A stretch of DNA of 64,000 nucleotides, from positions 58,758,756 to 58,822,755 of the forward strand of contig CM060731.1 in the NCBI GenBank assembly GCA_030704615.1, in the 5' to 3' direction. This stretch comes from Takakia lepidozioides (taxonomy: Eukaryota > Streptophyta > Takakiopsida > Takakiales > Takakiaceae). Every line of letters starts with the position of its first letter. Within the stretch, counting starts at the first letter, position 1. The notes beneath the pieces were generated by a model, which was not told the origin of the DNA, searched no databases, and worked only from the letters and a program-made list of their open reading frames with translations. Below are positions 11,665 to 21,460 of this stretch, piece after piece. Both the position numbers and the translations under genes were made by a program.

Positions 11665-12407
11665 TGTTGAGCACCCCATGTGTCGTGGCCCTTTGCCTTG
11701 AGGGCAGGGGGTCGGGACACAAGAGGGGCTGCCCCTGTGGTGGGGGCAGTGGCAGCGATAGGTATGGGGGGTTGAAGCACCCTTGAGTGCCCAAGGCACT
11801 CAAGGAGGCGGAGGCGCTCACTAGGTGGAGCCCCGCACACCGGATTGCGGTGGGGGTGGCTCCACAAGGGGTGGTGGTAGCTTAGCGGGACTTAGTGGGG
11901 GTGGCATAGGACTCACCCTGGGGCGGAGACCTCGTGGTGGGAGTCGTGGGGAGTCTTGGGACTCATCACGGTCCATAGGGGCCGTGGTGGGTGGGCCAAG
12001 ACTCACCGTGACTCATCACCGGGAGTCGAGGGTGTTCGTGGTGGTTCGCCATAAAATGGCATGGTTGTTTGTGAAACCCCCGCGGACAGCTACAGAAGTA
12101 TATATAGGGAGTAGTAACCCCGAGAACGGTGCAAGCCCGCTGGTGACCCAAAACTAGTGAGTAAGCGAGCGAGCCGGAAAGCGACCAAAGAGTGGGGAGC
12201 GGTTCCGGACTGCCAACTACCAAAGGGAATTCCGCTGGTTCCAAATCGTTGGAGGGTTCTTTGGGAGATCAAAGGGGGACCGTTATGCCCCGGTGAGCAG
12301 CCGGAGCTCCAAGTTGGCCCGACGGCCAGGTTGGGAGTTAGGCGCGCGCATCAAGCGAGTAACTATGACTTGAGGGGGGGGAGATTACCAAAGTGAGGTG
12401 CGCGACA
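11665..12407 (+). repeat. 5' LTR of the gypsy element
   Basis: The boundaries are inferred from TG at 11,665 (the start could be 11,662) where LINE similarity ends, and GCGACA at 12,402-12,407 two bases before the primer site. A likely TATA element (TATATA) lies near 12,100-12,105. The partner LTR is absent, so the exact start cannot be confirmed. The interior is GC-rich with many GGTGG/CCACC runs. Confidence 0.6.
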
Positions 12408-12409
12408 CT

Positions 12410-12421
12410 TGGTATCAGAGC
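12410..12421 (+). promoter_or_regulatory. tRNA-iMet primer binding site
   Basis: TGGTATCAGAGC is the classic plant retrotransposon primer site complementary to the 3' end of initiator methionine tRNA. It starts two bases after the LTR end, as usual. It contrasts with the methyltransferase element at 17.3-29.4 kb, which lacks such a site. Confidence 0.92.
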
Positions 12422-12462
12422 TTAGAGTTCAGTACGCGATCGTCCTTGGGATTGGCCTCATC

Positions 12463-13358
12463 ATGGCGGGCAAGCCAAAGCGAAAGCTGAACGGCCCAAA
12501 AGATGATGATCCTGGTGAGCCCGATGGGGGCGACGTGTTACCGAGGCGACCGTTTGAGGAAGTGATGCATGTTTCCGAAAACGAGGCCGCTCAAGAGCGG
12601 GAGGAATCTGAGGAGTCGGAGCCTGAGGAATCCTTGAGAGCTCCGACCGACCAACAGATGTCTCCCATGCCGGCAGCCTTTTGGGAAGGGTTGTTGGCGC
12701 AATTTGGCGGGACGTTGAAAGACGTGTTGAAGGCGGCTAATGCCACTTCCACTAACCTGGCACCTTCGAGGGCGTCCGAAATCAGAAGGCACTCAACACC
12801 TGGCTCTTGGAGCTAGAGCAGTACTTCCGGGCGGCCAAGTTGAATGACGAGGATTGGGTGGAAGTGGCTCCCACCTATTTGAGGGGCTATGCTCAACAAT
12901 GGTGGCAGAAACGCCTTCACGACCGAGGTCCAAGCCCGGAAACCTTGAACTGGAGTGGGTTCAAGGAATTGATGAAGAAACAGTTTGTGCCCCTCAACTC
13001 GTCCTGGCTCGCCCGGGACAAGATGAGGAATTTGAAGCAAACAGATGACATTCGGGGATATGTCCAGGCTTTCAATGTGTTGTTGCTCGAAGTCGCGGAC
13101 ATGGCGGAACCAGAAATGGTCTTCAACTTTGTGGCGGGACTGGCCCCATGGGCCAGGCGGAAGTTGGAGGAGAAGCCACCTAAGACTTTGAACGAGGCAA
13201 TTGAGAGGGCTGAATGTTTTTCGGATGTCCCTAAGGGTGAAAGACAAGGCCGTACGGAGCTGAACCACAAGAAGACCCGACGGGAAGGTGACTCCTTCCG
13301 ACCAGAAAAGAAGTGGGATAGGCCACGCGGCGACAATGGCACGTGGAAATCGAAGTGA
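12463..13358 (+). pseudogene. gypsy gag (capsid region)
   Basis: The ATG at 12,463 starts a Lys/Glu-rich N-terminus (MAGKPKRKLNG). A frameshift near 12,800 moves to the frame with the capsid-like segment LEQYFRAAKLNDEDWV...YLRGYAQQWW and a retrotransposon-gag pattern up to 13,355. TGA at 13,356-13,358 interrupts the frame, but the same frame continues into the zinc knuckle and pol, so gag and pol were one reading frame. A capsid and RNA-packaging role is expected. Confidence 0.82.
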
Positions 13359-16300
13359 GGGCCTTCACAAGTCAAGGCGGCACCCGATGCTTCGAAAGGA
13401 AAAGCGGGTGGAGCGGCCTATGGCGGACAGAATGCGACCTTTGATGGAGTGTGTTTCAATTGCGGGGAGCCCGGGCACATGGCCAAGAAGTGCGTGAAGC
13501 CCTGGCAATTGAACATGACTCGGGCGACCACAGAGCTGTCGAAAGATACCATCAGTCGCTTGGTGGAAGCGGTGGTCGCCAGGACTTGCAAGGTAGGCAA
13601 ATTTTCTTGTGAGTCGTATCAGGAAATTGGCGCCTTACGTAAAGGGAGTCAGTTATTGTTCGTGGATGGGATAATATCCGGAACTAACGTGTCGTTGTTG
13701 GTGGACACAGGAGCGTCGCACTCCTTCATGACACCGGCAACGACACAAAAGCTGGGACTCCCGACAAGTGACGTGGGGGCCTCTATTGAGGTGCGTTCTG
13801 CCAAAGGAGAACCGCAATTGGCGACAAGGTTGGTGTTTGATGTTCCTCTTCAACTGGGGAGTTGGGAGGGACGTGAGAACTTCACCATCTGCGAGATCGA
13901 TGGAGTGGATCTCATTTTGGGGATGACCTTTTTGAGCAAATCCGGAGCGGTCATAGATGGCCGCAAGAGAGTAGTCACGCTGCCATGTGGGAATGGTGGC
14001 GAGGTCTTACGAGTGTCGGAAACGCCCAAACCCGTGGGAGGGAGAATAAACCTTCTGTCAGCAAGGGAGTGGGCCGTGGAGGAGGCACACGAGCCCCAGT
14101 TTTTGCTCTACATTAGAGAAGTGAAGGGAGAAGGCGATGGGGAGCCGAGCCCAGATTGGATCAAGGGGATTTTGGAAAAATACCAGGATGTGATGCCGGA
14201 GGATTTACCAAGCGCCTTGCCACCGCGAAGAGGAGTTGACCACAAGATTGAGGTAATACCGGGATCGGAACCGCCTGCCAAGGCGCCCTACCGGTTGAGC
14301 CACAGAGAGTTGGTCGAGCTGAAGACTCAGCTCAAAGATCTAATGTCAAAGGGGTACATCCGGCCGAGTAAGTCACCTTACGGAGCCCCGGTGCTATTCG
14401 CAGACAAGAAGGATGGGACGTTGCGGATGTGTGTCGATTACAGGGCTTTGAATAAGGTGACTATCAAAAACCGGTACCCTTTGCCAAGGATCGACGACCT
14501 TTTCGATCGGTTGGCAGGAGCGAAGTATTTTAGCCGGATCGATCTGCGCTCCGGCTATCATCAAATTCGAGTCGCAGAAGGAGATGAAGAGAAGACCGCG
14601 TGCAGGACAAGGTATGGTTTATATGAGTTCTTGGTGATGCCTTTTGGACTCACCAACGCTCCCGCGACCTTTAGCATGCTGATGAACAGCCTTTTCCAGG
14701 AGTGGTTGGATGACTTCGTGATCGTGTACATCGACGACATCTTGGTGTATTCAAAAACAAAGGAGGAGCACCTGGAGCACCTCAAAAGGGTGTTCCAGAA
14801 ATTGCGGGAAAGGAAGCTGTATGCCAAAGCTTCAAAGTGCGAATTCGGGGTCACAAAAGTGGAGTTCCTAGGGCATGTGATTACACATGATGGGATCAGA
14901 ATGGATGACAGGAAGGTGAGGGCAATCTTGGACTGGGAGCCTCCGACTTCGGTCCCGGGAGTGCGATCATTCCTAGGACTTGCCTCCTATTATCGAAAGT
15001 ATGTGAAAAATTTCGCCAAGATCGCGGGGCCGCTGTCAGACCTTCTGTGTAAATCCAAAGTCTGGGCATGGAACACCTTTTGTGGCCAAGCTTTTGTGGA
15101 ATTGAAGCAGCGGATGGCAGAAGCTCCAGTCTTGAAAATCCCGGAGTTCGATCGTCCGTTCGAGATTCATACAGATGCGTCGGACTTCGCAATTGGGGGT
15201 ATACTGATGCAAGATGGACGTTCAGTGGCTTACGAAAGTAAGAAACTGAATGAAGTGGAGCGACGGTGGCCGACGCACGAGAAAGAGATGAAGGCGGTGG
15301 TGCACTGTCTTGAGCTTTGGCGCCACTATGTTGGTTCCAACCCAGTGAAGGTGTTCACGGACAATGTCACGGTGAAGTATTTTGTCACGCAGCCCAAGTT
15401 GTCCCCAAAACAACTTAGGTGACAAGATACTTTGGCGGTGTTCGACGTGGATATCCAGTACAAACCGGGACGGGACAACGTGGTGGCCGATGCTTTAAGT
15501 AGAAAGCAGCAGCTCATGTTGGTGTACAGGGGCGAGACGGCGCTCCAAAGGAAGATCCGGAAGGCTTGCCGGAAGGATGAGCTGGCGAAGTCCGTGATGC
15601 AGGACTTGAGGATGGGGGTTAAATCGCAGTTCCACTTGCAAAATGGACTGCTCCGGTATAAGCAAAAGCGTCTCTACGTGCCGAAGGGAGGGATCAGAGA
15701 TAGCCTCTTGAGAGAATGCCATGATAGCCCGCTTGCGGGCCACGGCAGAGCCAAGCGCACTGCGGCACTCTTGAAGAAAGAGTATTTCTGGCCCAAACTG
15801 AGGGAGGAGGCAGAGGAGTATGTCAAGACATGCACCACATGCCAACAAAACCGGAGCGAGTACAAAAAGCAAGTGGGGCTGTTACAACCCTTGCCGATTC
15901 CAGAGGGGACTTGGGAAAGCGTCTCGATGGATTTCATGACTGCTATGCCGCTGTCAAAATGATTCGATGCAATCATGGTGGTGGTGGATAGGTTCAGTAA
16001 AATGGGCCATTTCATCCCCACCAAGGAGACGGCAACGGCGCAGGAAACAGAGCGACTTTACTACGCCCACGTATTAAAGCATCATGGAGTCCCGAAGGAT
16101 ATTGTCTCGGACCGCGATCCAAAGTTTACGAGTAAATTTTGGAGGGCACTTTGGAAGAAGATGGGGACGATGCTGAAGATGAGCACCGCCTTCCGACCTA
16201 CGACCGACGGCCAAACGGAAAGAGTGAATTCCGTAGTGAAGCAGATCTTGCAGAATTACGTGTCGGCAGACCAAACAGACTGGGTGGAACACTTAGACGC

Positions 16301-16588
16301 GGTAGAGTTCTGTTATAATAACACAGAACACTCCGCAACGGGAGTTTCCCCTTTCGTATTGGTCTATGGAAAAGCACCTCTGGTGCCGACAAGTTGGGTC
16401 GCCCAGGATGTTGAGGAACCGGCAGTAGCGGCGGTACTGGAAGAACGCGAACGTTTGTTGAAGCTCGCAAAGTACAACATTGCCAAAGCTAGGAAACGGT
16501 ATGAAAGGCAGGCGAATCGGAAGCGGAGGAAAGTTAAGTTTGAGGCAGGCACGGAGGTCTGGTTGAACATCAAGAATTTCCGAGGGTA
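13359..16588 (+). pseudogene. gypsy pol: zinc knuckle, protease, RT, RNase H, integrase (truncated)
   Basis: One frame throughout: knuckle [14 protein letters not shown] at about 13,451; aspartic protease VDTGASHSF near 13,702; RT with [22 protein letters not shown] and the catalytic YIDD near 14,730; RNase [12 protein letters not shown] near 15,170; integrase zinc finger ending CTTCQQ near 15,834; core DRFSKMGHF, DRDPKF and TDGQTERVNS. TGA codons at 15,420 (paralogues have Trp, RWQD) and 15,960 break the frame, as does TGA 13,356. All three stops are TGA. The protein ends at the junction with the LINE, before any chromodomain. The element is defective. Confidence 0.9.
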
Positions 16589-17345
16589 GGGGCTTCTTCA
16601 AACTCAACTTCACATTCCTCAAAAATCCGGAGGTCATTCAAACTTTACAACAGACATGGGCAACTACGGAGGCACCTTTCACTTCACCAACTTTGTGCTT
16701 CCTGACAAAACTCGGAATACTCAGGAACAAATGCCAAGCAATCTCACGGGAAAAAACAGATGATTCTAACAGGAGGCAGAAAGCCCTCACGAAATGCCTG
16801 GAGGTTTGCCAGTATCAATTGCAGACTAGACATGAGGGCCCTTACACAATGTTTTCATACAAAACTGCCAAACAGAATTGTCCCTGTTGTTGGATGCCAA
16901 GGAAGAATTCATGAGGATCAAGGCAGGAGTCAACTGGTCACTCAAAGGCGAAAAGATGAATAAATACTTCTTCATCAAAACAGCTCAAAGGCGTTCTGCA
17001 ACCCTTGTTCCGGCCCTGCGGGATTTAGCCACAGGTCTGCTGGTGGACAACCCCAAGATAATGGCTTCTGTGGCTGCAGGTTACTTCAAAAGCCTTTTTC
17101 AAAAACAACAGCCATCACTTCTAAAAGACCAGGCCACAGCAACCCTGCTGCAGCACATTCCCTACGCAATCTCTCAAAGAGACAAAGCAATTTTGGCTGA
17201 ACCATTCTCCATGGAGGAACTGGGTAAAGCGGTGGAGTCCATGGCATCCCAGAAATCTCTAGGCTTGGATGGCCTCCCTGTAGAGCTCTTCAAAGCAATG
17301 TGGTAGACCCTTGGGGAAGAATACCTATTCATGGCCAATGACATT
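16589..17345 (+). pseudogene. LINE ORF2, linker between endonuclease and RT
   Basis: Frames give FFKLNFTFLKN, then a frameshift region, then LLLDAKEEFMRIKAGVNW...FFIKTAQRRS and FSMEELGKAVESM...SLGLDGLPVELFKAMW, the usual L1 segment before the RT (the pattern ending in GxDGLPxEFFK). TAG at 17,304-17,306 follows. The text ends at GACATT at 17,345 and continues at 29,381 after the large minus-strand insert. Confidence 0.8.
17342..17345. repeat. Target site duplication CATT (left; right copy 29,377-29,380)
   Basis: CATT precedes the element's left end TGTCGTGCG and follows its right end GCTTGACA. Removing the element plus one CATT restores the LINE reading frame. A 5-bp reading (ACATT) is possible if the element ends at TTGAC, but the TG...CA ends favour 4 bp. 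Confidence 0.8.
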
Positions 17346-17432
17346 TGTCGTGCGCATACATATCGCTACACAACTACATCGCTGTCCGAACCACACCACA
17401 CATATATGCACAATAAAGTAGTCTACCACAAT
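17346..17432 (-). repeat. Terminal repeat A1 (outer)
   Basis: These 87 bp starting TGTCGTGCGCATAC and ending ACCACAAT are repeated without a visible mismatch at 17,782-17,868. A1 forms the outermost 3' end of the element, between repeat B and the target duplication. No A copy accompanies the 5' repeat B at 29,030. Confidence 0.9.
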
Positions 17433-17779
17433 GGATAAGCAAGCTAAGGTCACACACGATGCAAAGCATGAAAACCAAACCATCACTCTTAGAAATAGAA
17501 GTCGAGCCAGGGGCACCCCAAGCTATGGGGACTCCACCCCACAACAACCTACACTCCCATCATGAGTACACTCAGATCTAAACGCATGCAGGAGCTCGGT
17601 CGCGCAGGCTCAACTCGAGAGAGATGAGCTGCGCGACTGCCGCTCTCGTGAAGATAAGACAGACCAGGTGTCAAACTAAACTTGACACCTGATTTAACAC
17701 TTGACCTAACTCCAAGTGTTAAATACAAATAACTAGTTTTATTCTAGCTGTTTTCACACTGTGCTTATTTAGCTTGACA
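17432..17779 (-). repeat. 3' copy of repeat B (LTR-like)
   Basis: 348 bp matching 29,030-29,376 except for one extra G at the left end (TGGATAAG versus TGATAAG). On the coding strand it begins TGTCAAGC and ends CTTATCCA, giving TG...CA. It contains CTCGAGAGAGATGA, the complement of the proposed primer site. The T at 17,432 can belong to either A1 or B. Confidence 0.92.
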
Positions 17780-17781
17780 GC

Positions 17782-17868
17782 TGTCGTGCGCATACATATC
17801 GCTACACAACTACATCGCTGTCCGAACCACACCACACATATATGCACAATAAAGTAGTCTACCACAAT
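17782..17868 (-). repeat. Terminal repeat A2 (inner), next to the polypurine tract
   Basis: An 87-bp copy of A1, separated from repeat B by GC (17,780-17,781). The junction GACA-GC-TGTC (17,776-17,785) is a perfect palindrome, which resembles two element ends joined as in a circle junction. Confidence 0.9.
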
Positions 17869-17883
17869 CGCCCCCCTAGCTGG
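17869..17883 (-). promoter_or_regulatory. Polypurine tract
   Basis: On the coding strand CCAGCTAGGGGGGCG abuts repeat A2. The same tract follows A2 in the second copy at 39,721. In LTR elements such a tract primes plus-strand DNA at the 5' border of the 3' LTR, so here the functional unit after it would be A2-GC-B. Confidence 0.65.
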
Positions 17884-18125
17884 TGGATAGGTCCCTCTAC
17901 CTCCAGATAGCTACAAGACGTAATAGCCATAGCCGTACTAAGTCCTCTATCACTGTCCCTATCGTACTCAAACTCTATAGACCAAGAGGCCGGGTACAAG
18001 AGTAGCCCCATCGTTAGTCGCCGTCTTGCAATCTGTGAACTTGAGCCAGGCCTTCGTGTATTCAAGGTATCCTGTAGCTGGGCCTTGCGTTGCTTGTTAG
18101 CCTTCCATGGTTGTATCCACTCCCA

Positions 18126-19988
18126 CTATCCAATGCATTGTGGACATAACCAATCCCCATCCGGAACCATCTCAAGAGGTGGAGTCAAGCATCCCATATG
18201 CCAACCTCTAGAGCATCGATCACACACCAGCATGGTGGCTGCCCCTTTAGCAGACCCACACAACATGCACCTCAAACCTGCAGATACCACTGCCAGGTTT
18301 GGGTCAATCCTGCCATCGACATTCGGAAGGTGACATGGCGCACAATTACGCACATGGTCCTTCCAAGTTATGCCATCCCGACCCTCCAAGACCAAGACGC
18401 CTGAGGGCAAGACCTCTCGAACCCTCAAAATAACACGTCCTGCAGTCACATCCAGGGTCGTAGGAGCAGTCTGCTGCAGATAGACATAGTCACCAGGGTT
18501 GAATCTCCGAACCCCAGGACGATAGCCCCCACCACGTATGGTAGCATACCTCAACGTATCACGGTGTTGTGCAATGGCAAGGTTCTCGAAAGCCATGGGC
18601 ATGACTCTCTTGAACAACTCTGCACGCTGCTCACATGCACGTGCCCACACGTCCGGATCGTCAAGGTTAAGAACTGTAGCAGCTTCTCTGCGAATGGATG
18701 TAGGCAAATCCGGCTCTCGGCCAAAGAGAAGAAAGTATGGTGAGAAGGAGGCAAGTGATGCTTGCTTGCTGAACCTGTAGCCCATGGCTAGCCAGGGTAA
18801 CTGAAGGTCCCAATCTCCTAGGTGTCCCTTCTGCAAGCCATACTTGCGCAAACCCCTCTTTACTGTCTGAACAACTCTCTCTGCCAAGCCATCGGCCTCA
18901 GGATGATCCCGAGAAGTGGTGGTGCGGTGGTCTATCAAGGCCTTGTCACACAAAGTTTGAAACTCCCCCAAGAACTCTCTCCCTTGGTCCGTGAGTACCT
19001 CAGCTGGAGCACCGAATCGGCTAAGCACACAATCCAAGAATGCATACGCAGCTCCCTCACTAGCCTTATCAGGCAATGGAACCAATTCAATCCACTTGGA
19101 GAAGTGCTCCACCATCACCAACACGTACTTGTTGTGGCGCATGGTCAGTGGCAACGGCCCTGCGAAGTCAAGACTCCACCTGTAGCCCAATCCCATGATC
19201 GGAAGAGGGTGCAATTGTGGAGTAGGGGCGTTGAATGAAGCACGCACCCTGTCACACACCATGCACCTAGCCACAAATTGTTGCACCTCTGTGTGCATAC
19301 CACGCCACCAATACTGCCCCTGCAGTAGGCTATGGGTGCGTCGCACCCCAAAATGCCCCAACTCCTCGTGGGCATGCCGCACTAACCGTGCCCGCTGTGT
19401 TGGGTGAGGCACAATCCTCACTCGACCATCCTCCCACACTCGAAGCAGGTGTGTCCCCTCCCACCTGAACCTCTTGGCTCGTTGTAGGATCCGATCCCTC
19501 TCCTTGGCAGTCATAGTGGCTGCCGTGTCTCCACTGCGGAGGTAGTCCAACACAACTGAATCCTCATGTATATCTTTGGCGCCACCCTGCTCATTGCTGG
19601 CCTCAGGGTCCTCAGACACTTGATCTACAGTCATCCCTGTTGTAGGTCCAACCTGGCCTTCCGCTGCCAAGATACACAGAAATGCAGATGCATGCCATCC
19701 GGGCACCATCTCCTCGTCCGTCTCACCATGCCACCGAGCTCCAGTGTCATCCTGCTGGCTCGTGCATGGATTGCGACTCAACCCATCTGCATTTCGATTG
19801 ACCAAACCCGGTCGATGCACCACCTGAAAGTCATACTCTTGAAGGATGAGTGCCCACCGTGCAAGCTTCCCGTAAGCTTGTCTGACTCCATCAACCACTT
19901 GAGTGGTTGGTGATCCGTGACAAGGGTGAAGAGATTGCCGTATAAATAGCACCTGAAGTGTGCCACGGCCCACACTGCAGCTAAGCAT
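18126..19988 (-). CDS. Integrase with C-terminal PHD finger (end of pol)
   Basis: An open frame of 620 codons. The first 50 or so codons are out of frame with the RNase H upstream (frameshift near 19,880); from KLARWALILQEYDFQVVHRPG on it is the end of RNase H. Integrase zinc-binding HHCC: HAHEELGHFG...CMVCDRV. The DDE core is seen at WSLDFAGPLP, LTDQGREFLGEF and HPEADGLAERVVQ. The C-terminus is a complete C4HC3 PHD finger: CMLCG, CDRCSRGWH, CLTPP, WLCPQC (about residues 573-618). PHD fingers usually read histone H3 tails; here it sits where chromoviruses carry a chromodomain, so chromatin-targeted insertion is a reasonable inference. This stretch is uninterrupted. Confidence 0.9.
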   Translation of the reverse strand: MLSCSVGRGTLQVLFIRQSLHPCHGSPTTQVVDGVRQAYGKLARWALILQEYDFQVVHRPGLVNRNADGLSRNPCTSQQDDTGARWHGETDEEMVPGWHASAFLCILAAEGQVGPTTGMTVDQVSEDPEASNEQGGAKDIHEDSVVLDYLRSGDTAATMTAKERDRILQRAKRFRWEGTHLLRVWEDGRVRIVPHPTQRARLVRHAHEELGHFGVRRTHSLLQGQYWWRGMHTEVQQFVARCMVCDRVRASFNAPTPQLHPLPIMGLGYRWSLDFAGPLPLTMRHNKYVLVMVEHFSKWIELVPLPDKASEGAAYAFLDCVLSRFGAPAEVLTDQGREFLGEFQTLCDKALIDHRTTTSRDHPEADGLAERVVQTVKRGLRKYGLQKGHLGDWDLQLPWLAMGYRFSKQASLASFSPYFLLFGREPDLPTSIRREAATVLNLDDPDVWARACEQRAELFKRVMPMAFENLAIAQHRDTLRYATIRGGGYRPGVRRFNPGDYVYLQQTAPTTLDVTAGRVILRVREVLPSGVLVLEGRDGITWKDHVRNCAPCHLPNVDGRIDPNLAVVSAGLRCMLCGSAKGAATMLVCDRCSRGWHMGCLTPPLEMVPDGDWLCPQCIG

Positions 19989-21438
19989 TCTCCCTCATAT
20001 GAGCTATACTTAGACTCTGCAGCATTGTTCGAGCGACTAGCATAAGCCACTACGAACTCTCTTCCCTCATCATCCACCTGTGTGAGCACCGCTCCAAGCC
20101 CCAGCATGCTCCAATCTGTATGCAGCTGAAAGGACGCCCCCTGATAGGTCGTCTCAAGATGGGCGCCGAGGTCAACCTCGCCTTGAGCTCTTGAAAAGCT
20201 TGTTCTTGCTCATCTTCCCACTGCCACTCCTGGTCCACCTTGGTCAGCTTGGTTTAGAGCCTTTGCAATGGCACTAAATCCCTTAACAAACCGTCTGTAA
20301 TAGTTTGCTAACCCCATGAAAGCTCGAACTCGGCTCACATCCGTGGGACGTGGAACCTGTGCAATGGACTCTACTTAGTCTGCTGTACCCCCAATCCTCC
20401 AGGATATATCATGTGACCCAGGTACTCAATCTGGTTGTGGAAAAACTTGCACTTGCCCGGATGTAACTTCAATCCGTGCGTTCCTCAAGCGCTCAAATAC
20501 CCCATGAAGGTGTCTCTCATGTCCTCCACCGCACTAAAGATGATGATGTCATCTATGTAGCACCGAGCAAACTCCACCCCTGCTAGAATCCTGTCCATGA
20601 CTCTTTGAAACTCAGCGGGAGCGTTTTTAAGCCCAAATGGTAAGAACCGCCACTGGTATAGGCAATCCTTCCCGTGCTCATTGATCCCCCAGAATGCCGT
20701 CTTTTGCTTATCCGCCTCCTTGATCGGCAACTGGTGATATCCGGATCGTAAATCCAACGTGCTAAAGACCTTGGAATGCCCAATGGCATCAAAGATCTCC
20801 TCTGGTGTTGGCATGGCATACCTATCGGACTTGGTCTGACGATTTACAGGCCGGTAATCACCGCACATACGTCTCTCCGTCCAATTGCCATAGACATCCT
20901 TCTTAGCTGGCATCACTGTGGCTGAAGCATACTCTCCACCAGAGAGCTCCACCAAACCTGCCTCCCAGAGATCTTGAGTCCTCATCTGAATCAAAGACCT
21001 CTCCATGTCTGTATCTATATCTCCTTGGCGTCAGGCCAACTCAATACCGGATCGTGTCACCCTTCCAACTGCTCCCAAGTCCTTGAAACTGCTCCCAAGG
21101 CAAAACTGAAGGCAATTCCTGTAAGCCCTCAGGAACCGCCGTATACGTCGTCTCTCTCCTCCGGTGACAATGGGTCCAATGTCAGGCTCCCAATTGTCCT
21201 CCGTAACTGCAACCTTAAGTCCAGTGGGCTTAGAGGTAGAGGACCCGTCCCGTGGTTGCTATGCTGCAACCTCTTGAGCAGTACCCCCTTCCTGCTCAGT
21301 CAATGACAAGGCCTCATCCTGCCCCATCATCTCATCATTGAGAACCTCCTCATCCCGAGAAGAATCCCCAACCTCATCCATCACAGCTGCCTTCGCTGCA
21401 ACTCCCTCTGAACCTCGAGCACCTCCCACATGTGCCAT
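19778..21438 (-). pseudogene. RT and RNase H of the methyltransferase element
   Basis: An ATG at 21,438-21,436, 23 nt past the methyltransferase stop, opens the frame; the ATG is kept in the second copy. The frame crosses TAG 21,261-21,259 and has WEPDIGPIV and RRFLRAYRNC, then after TGA near 21,032 the [43 protein letters not shown] and catalytic CYIDDIIIF near 20,555. The connection, with ALNQADQ-like and WEDEQEQAFQELK pieces, and RNase H (VAYASRSNNAAESKYSSYEGE...TDHQPLKW) follow in shifted frames. It copies element RNA into DNA. Frameshifts near 20,490, 20,100 and 19,880 make this copy defective as sequenced. Confidence 0.85.
21253..21261 (-). promoter_or_regulatory. Candidate stop-codon readthrough site UAG-CAA-CCA
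   Basis: The coding strand reads GCA-TAG-CAA-CCA in the frame that leads into the RT. UAG followed by CARYYA is the established readthrough context of tobacco mosaic virus type. The stop and both following codons are retained at 41,867-41,859 in the second, diverged copy. Readthrough would tune RT/integrase output relative to whatever is made from the upstream ATG. Confidence 0.5.
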
Positions 21439-21460
21439 GGATGTCTACACCTCGTGGTCC

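Larger units (their letters stand above)
11665..16588 (+). mobile_element. Ty3/gypsy LTR retrotransposon, 3'-truncated
   Basis: It has a 5' LTR, an initiator-Met-tRNA type primer site, gag with one zinc knuckle, then protease, RT, RNase H and integrase in standard gypsy order. The integrase stops matching at WLNIKNFRG (16,587), where LINE sequence resumes, so the 3' LTR and integrase tail (and any chromodomain) are missing. I found no target duplication, which fits a deletion that took the 3' end and a little LINE sequence. It lies in the same orientation as the LINE. Confidence 0.85.

Noticed and set aside
13356-13358. TGA between gag and pol of the gypsy element as programmed readthrough
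   Set aside because: Two more TGA codons break pol and the next codon (GGG) does not fit a known readthrough context, so mutation is preferred.
18822-19238. Plus-strand frames within the integrase and DNMT regions
   Set aside because: Antisense to well-supported pol domains; composition is explained by the opposite strand.
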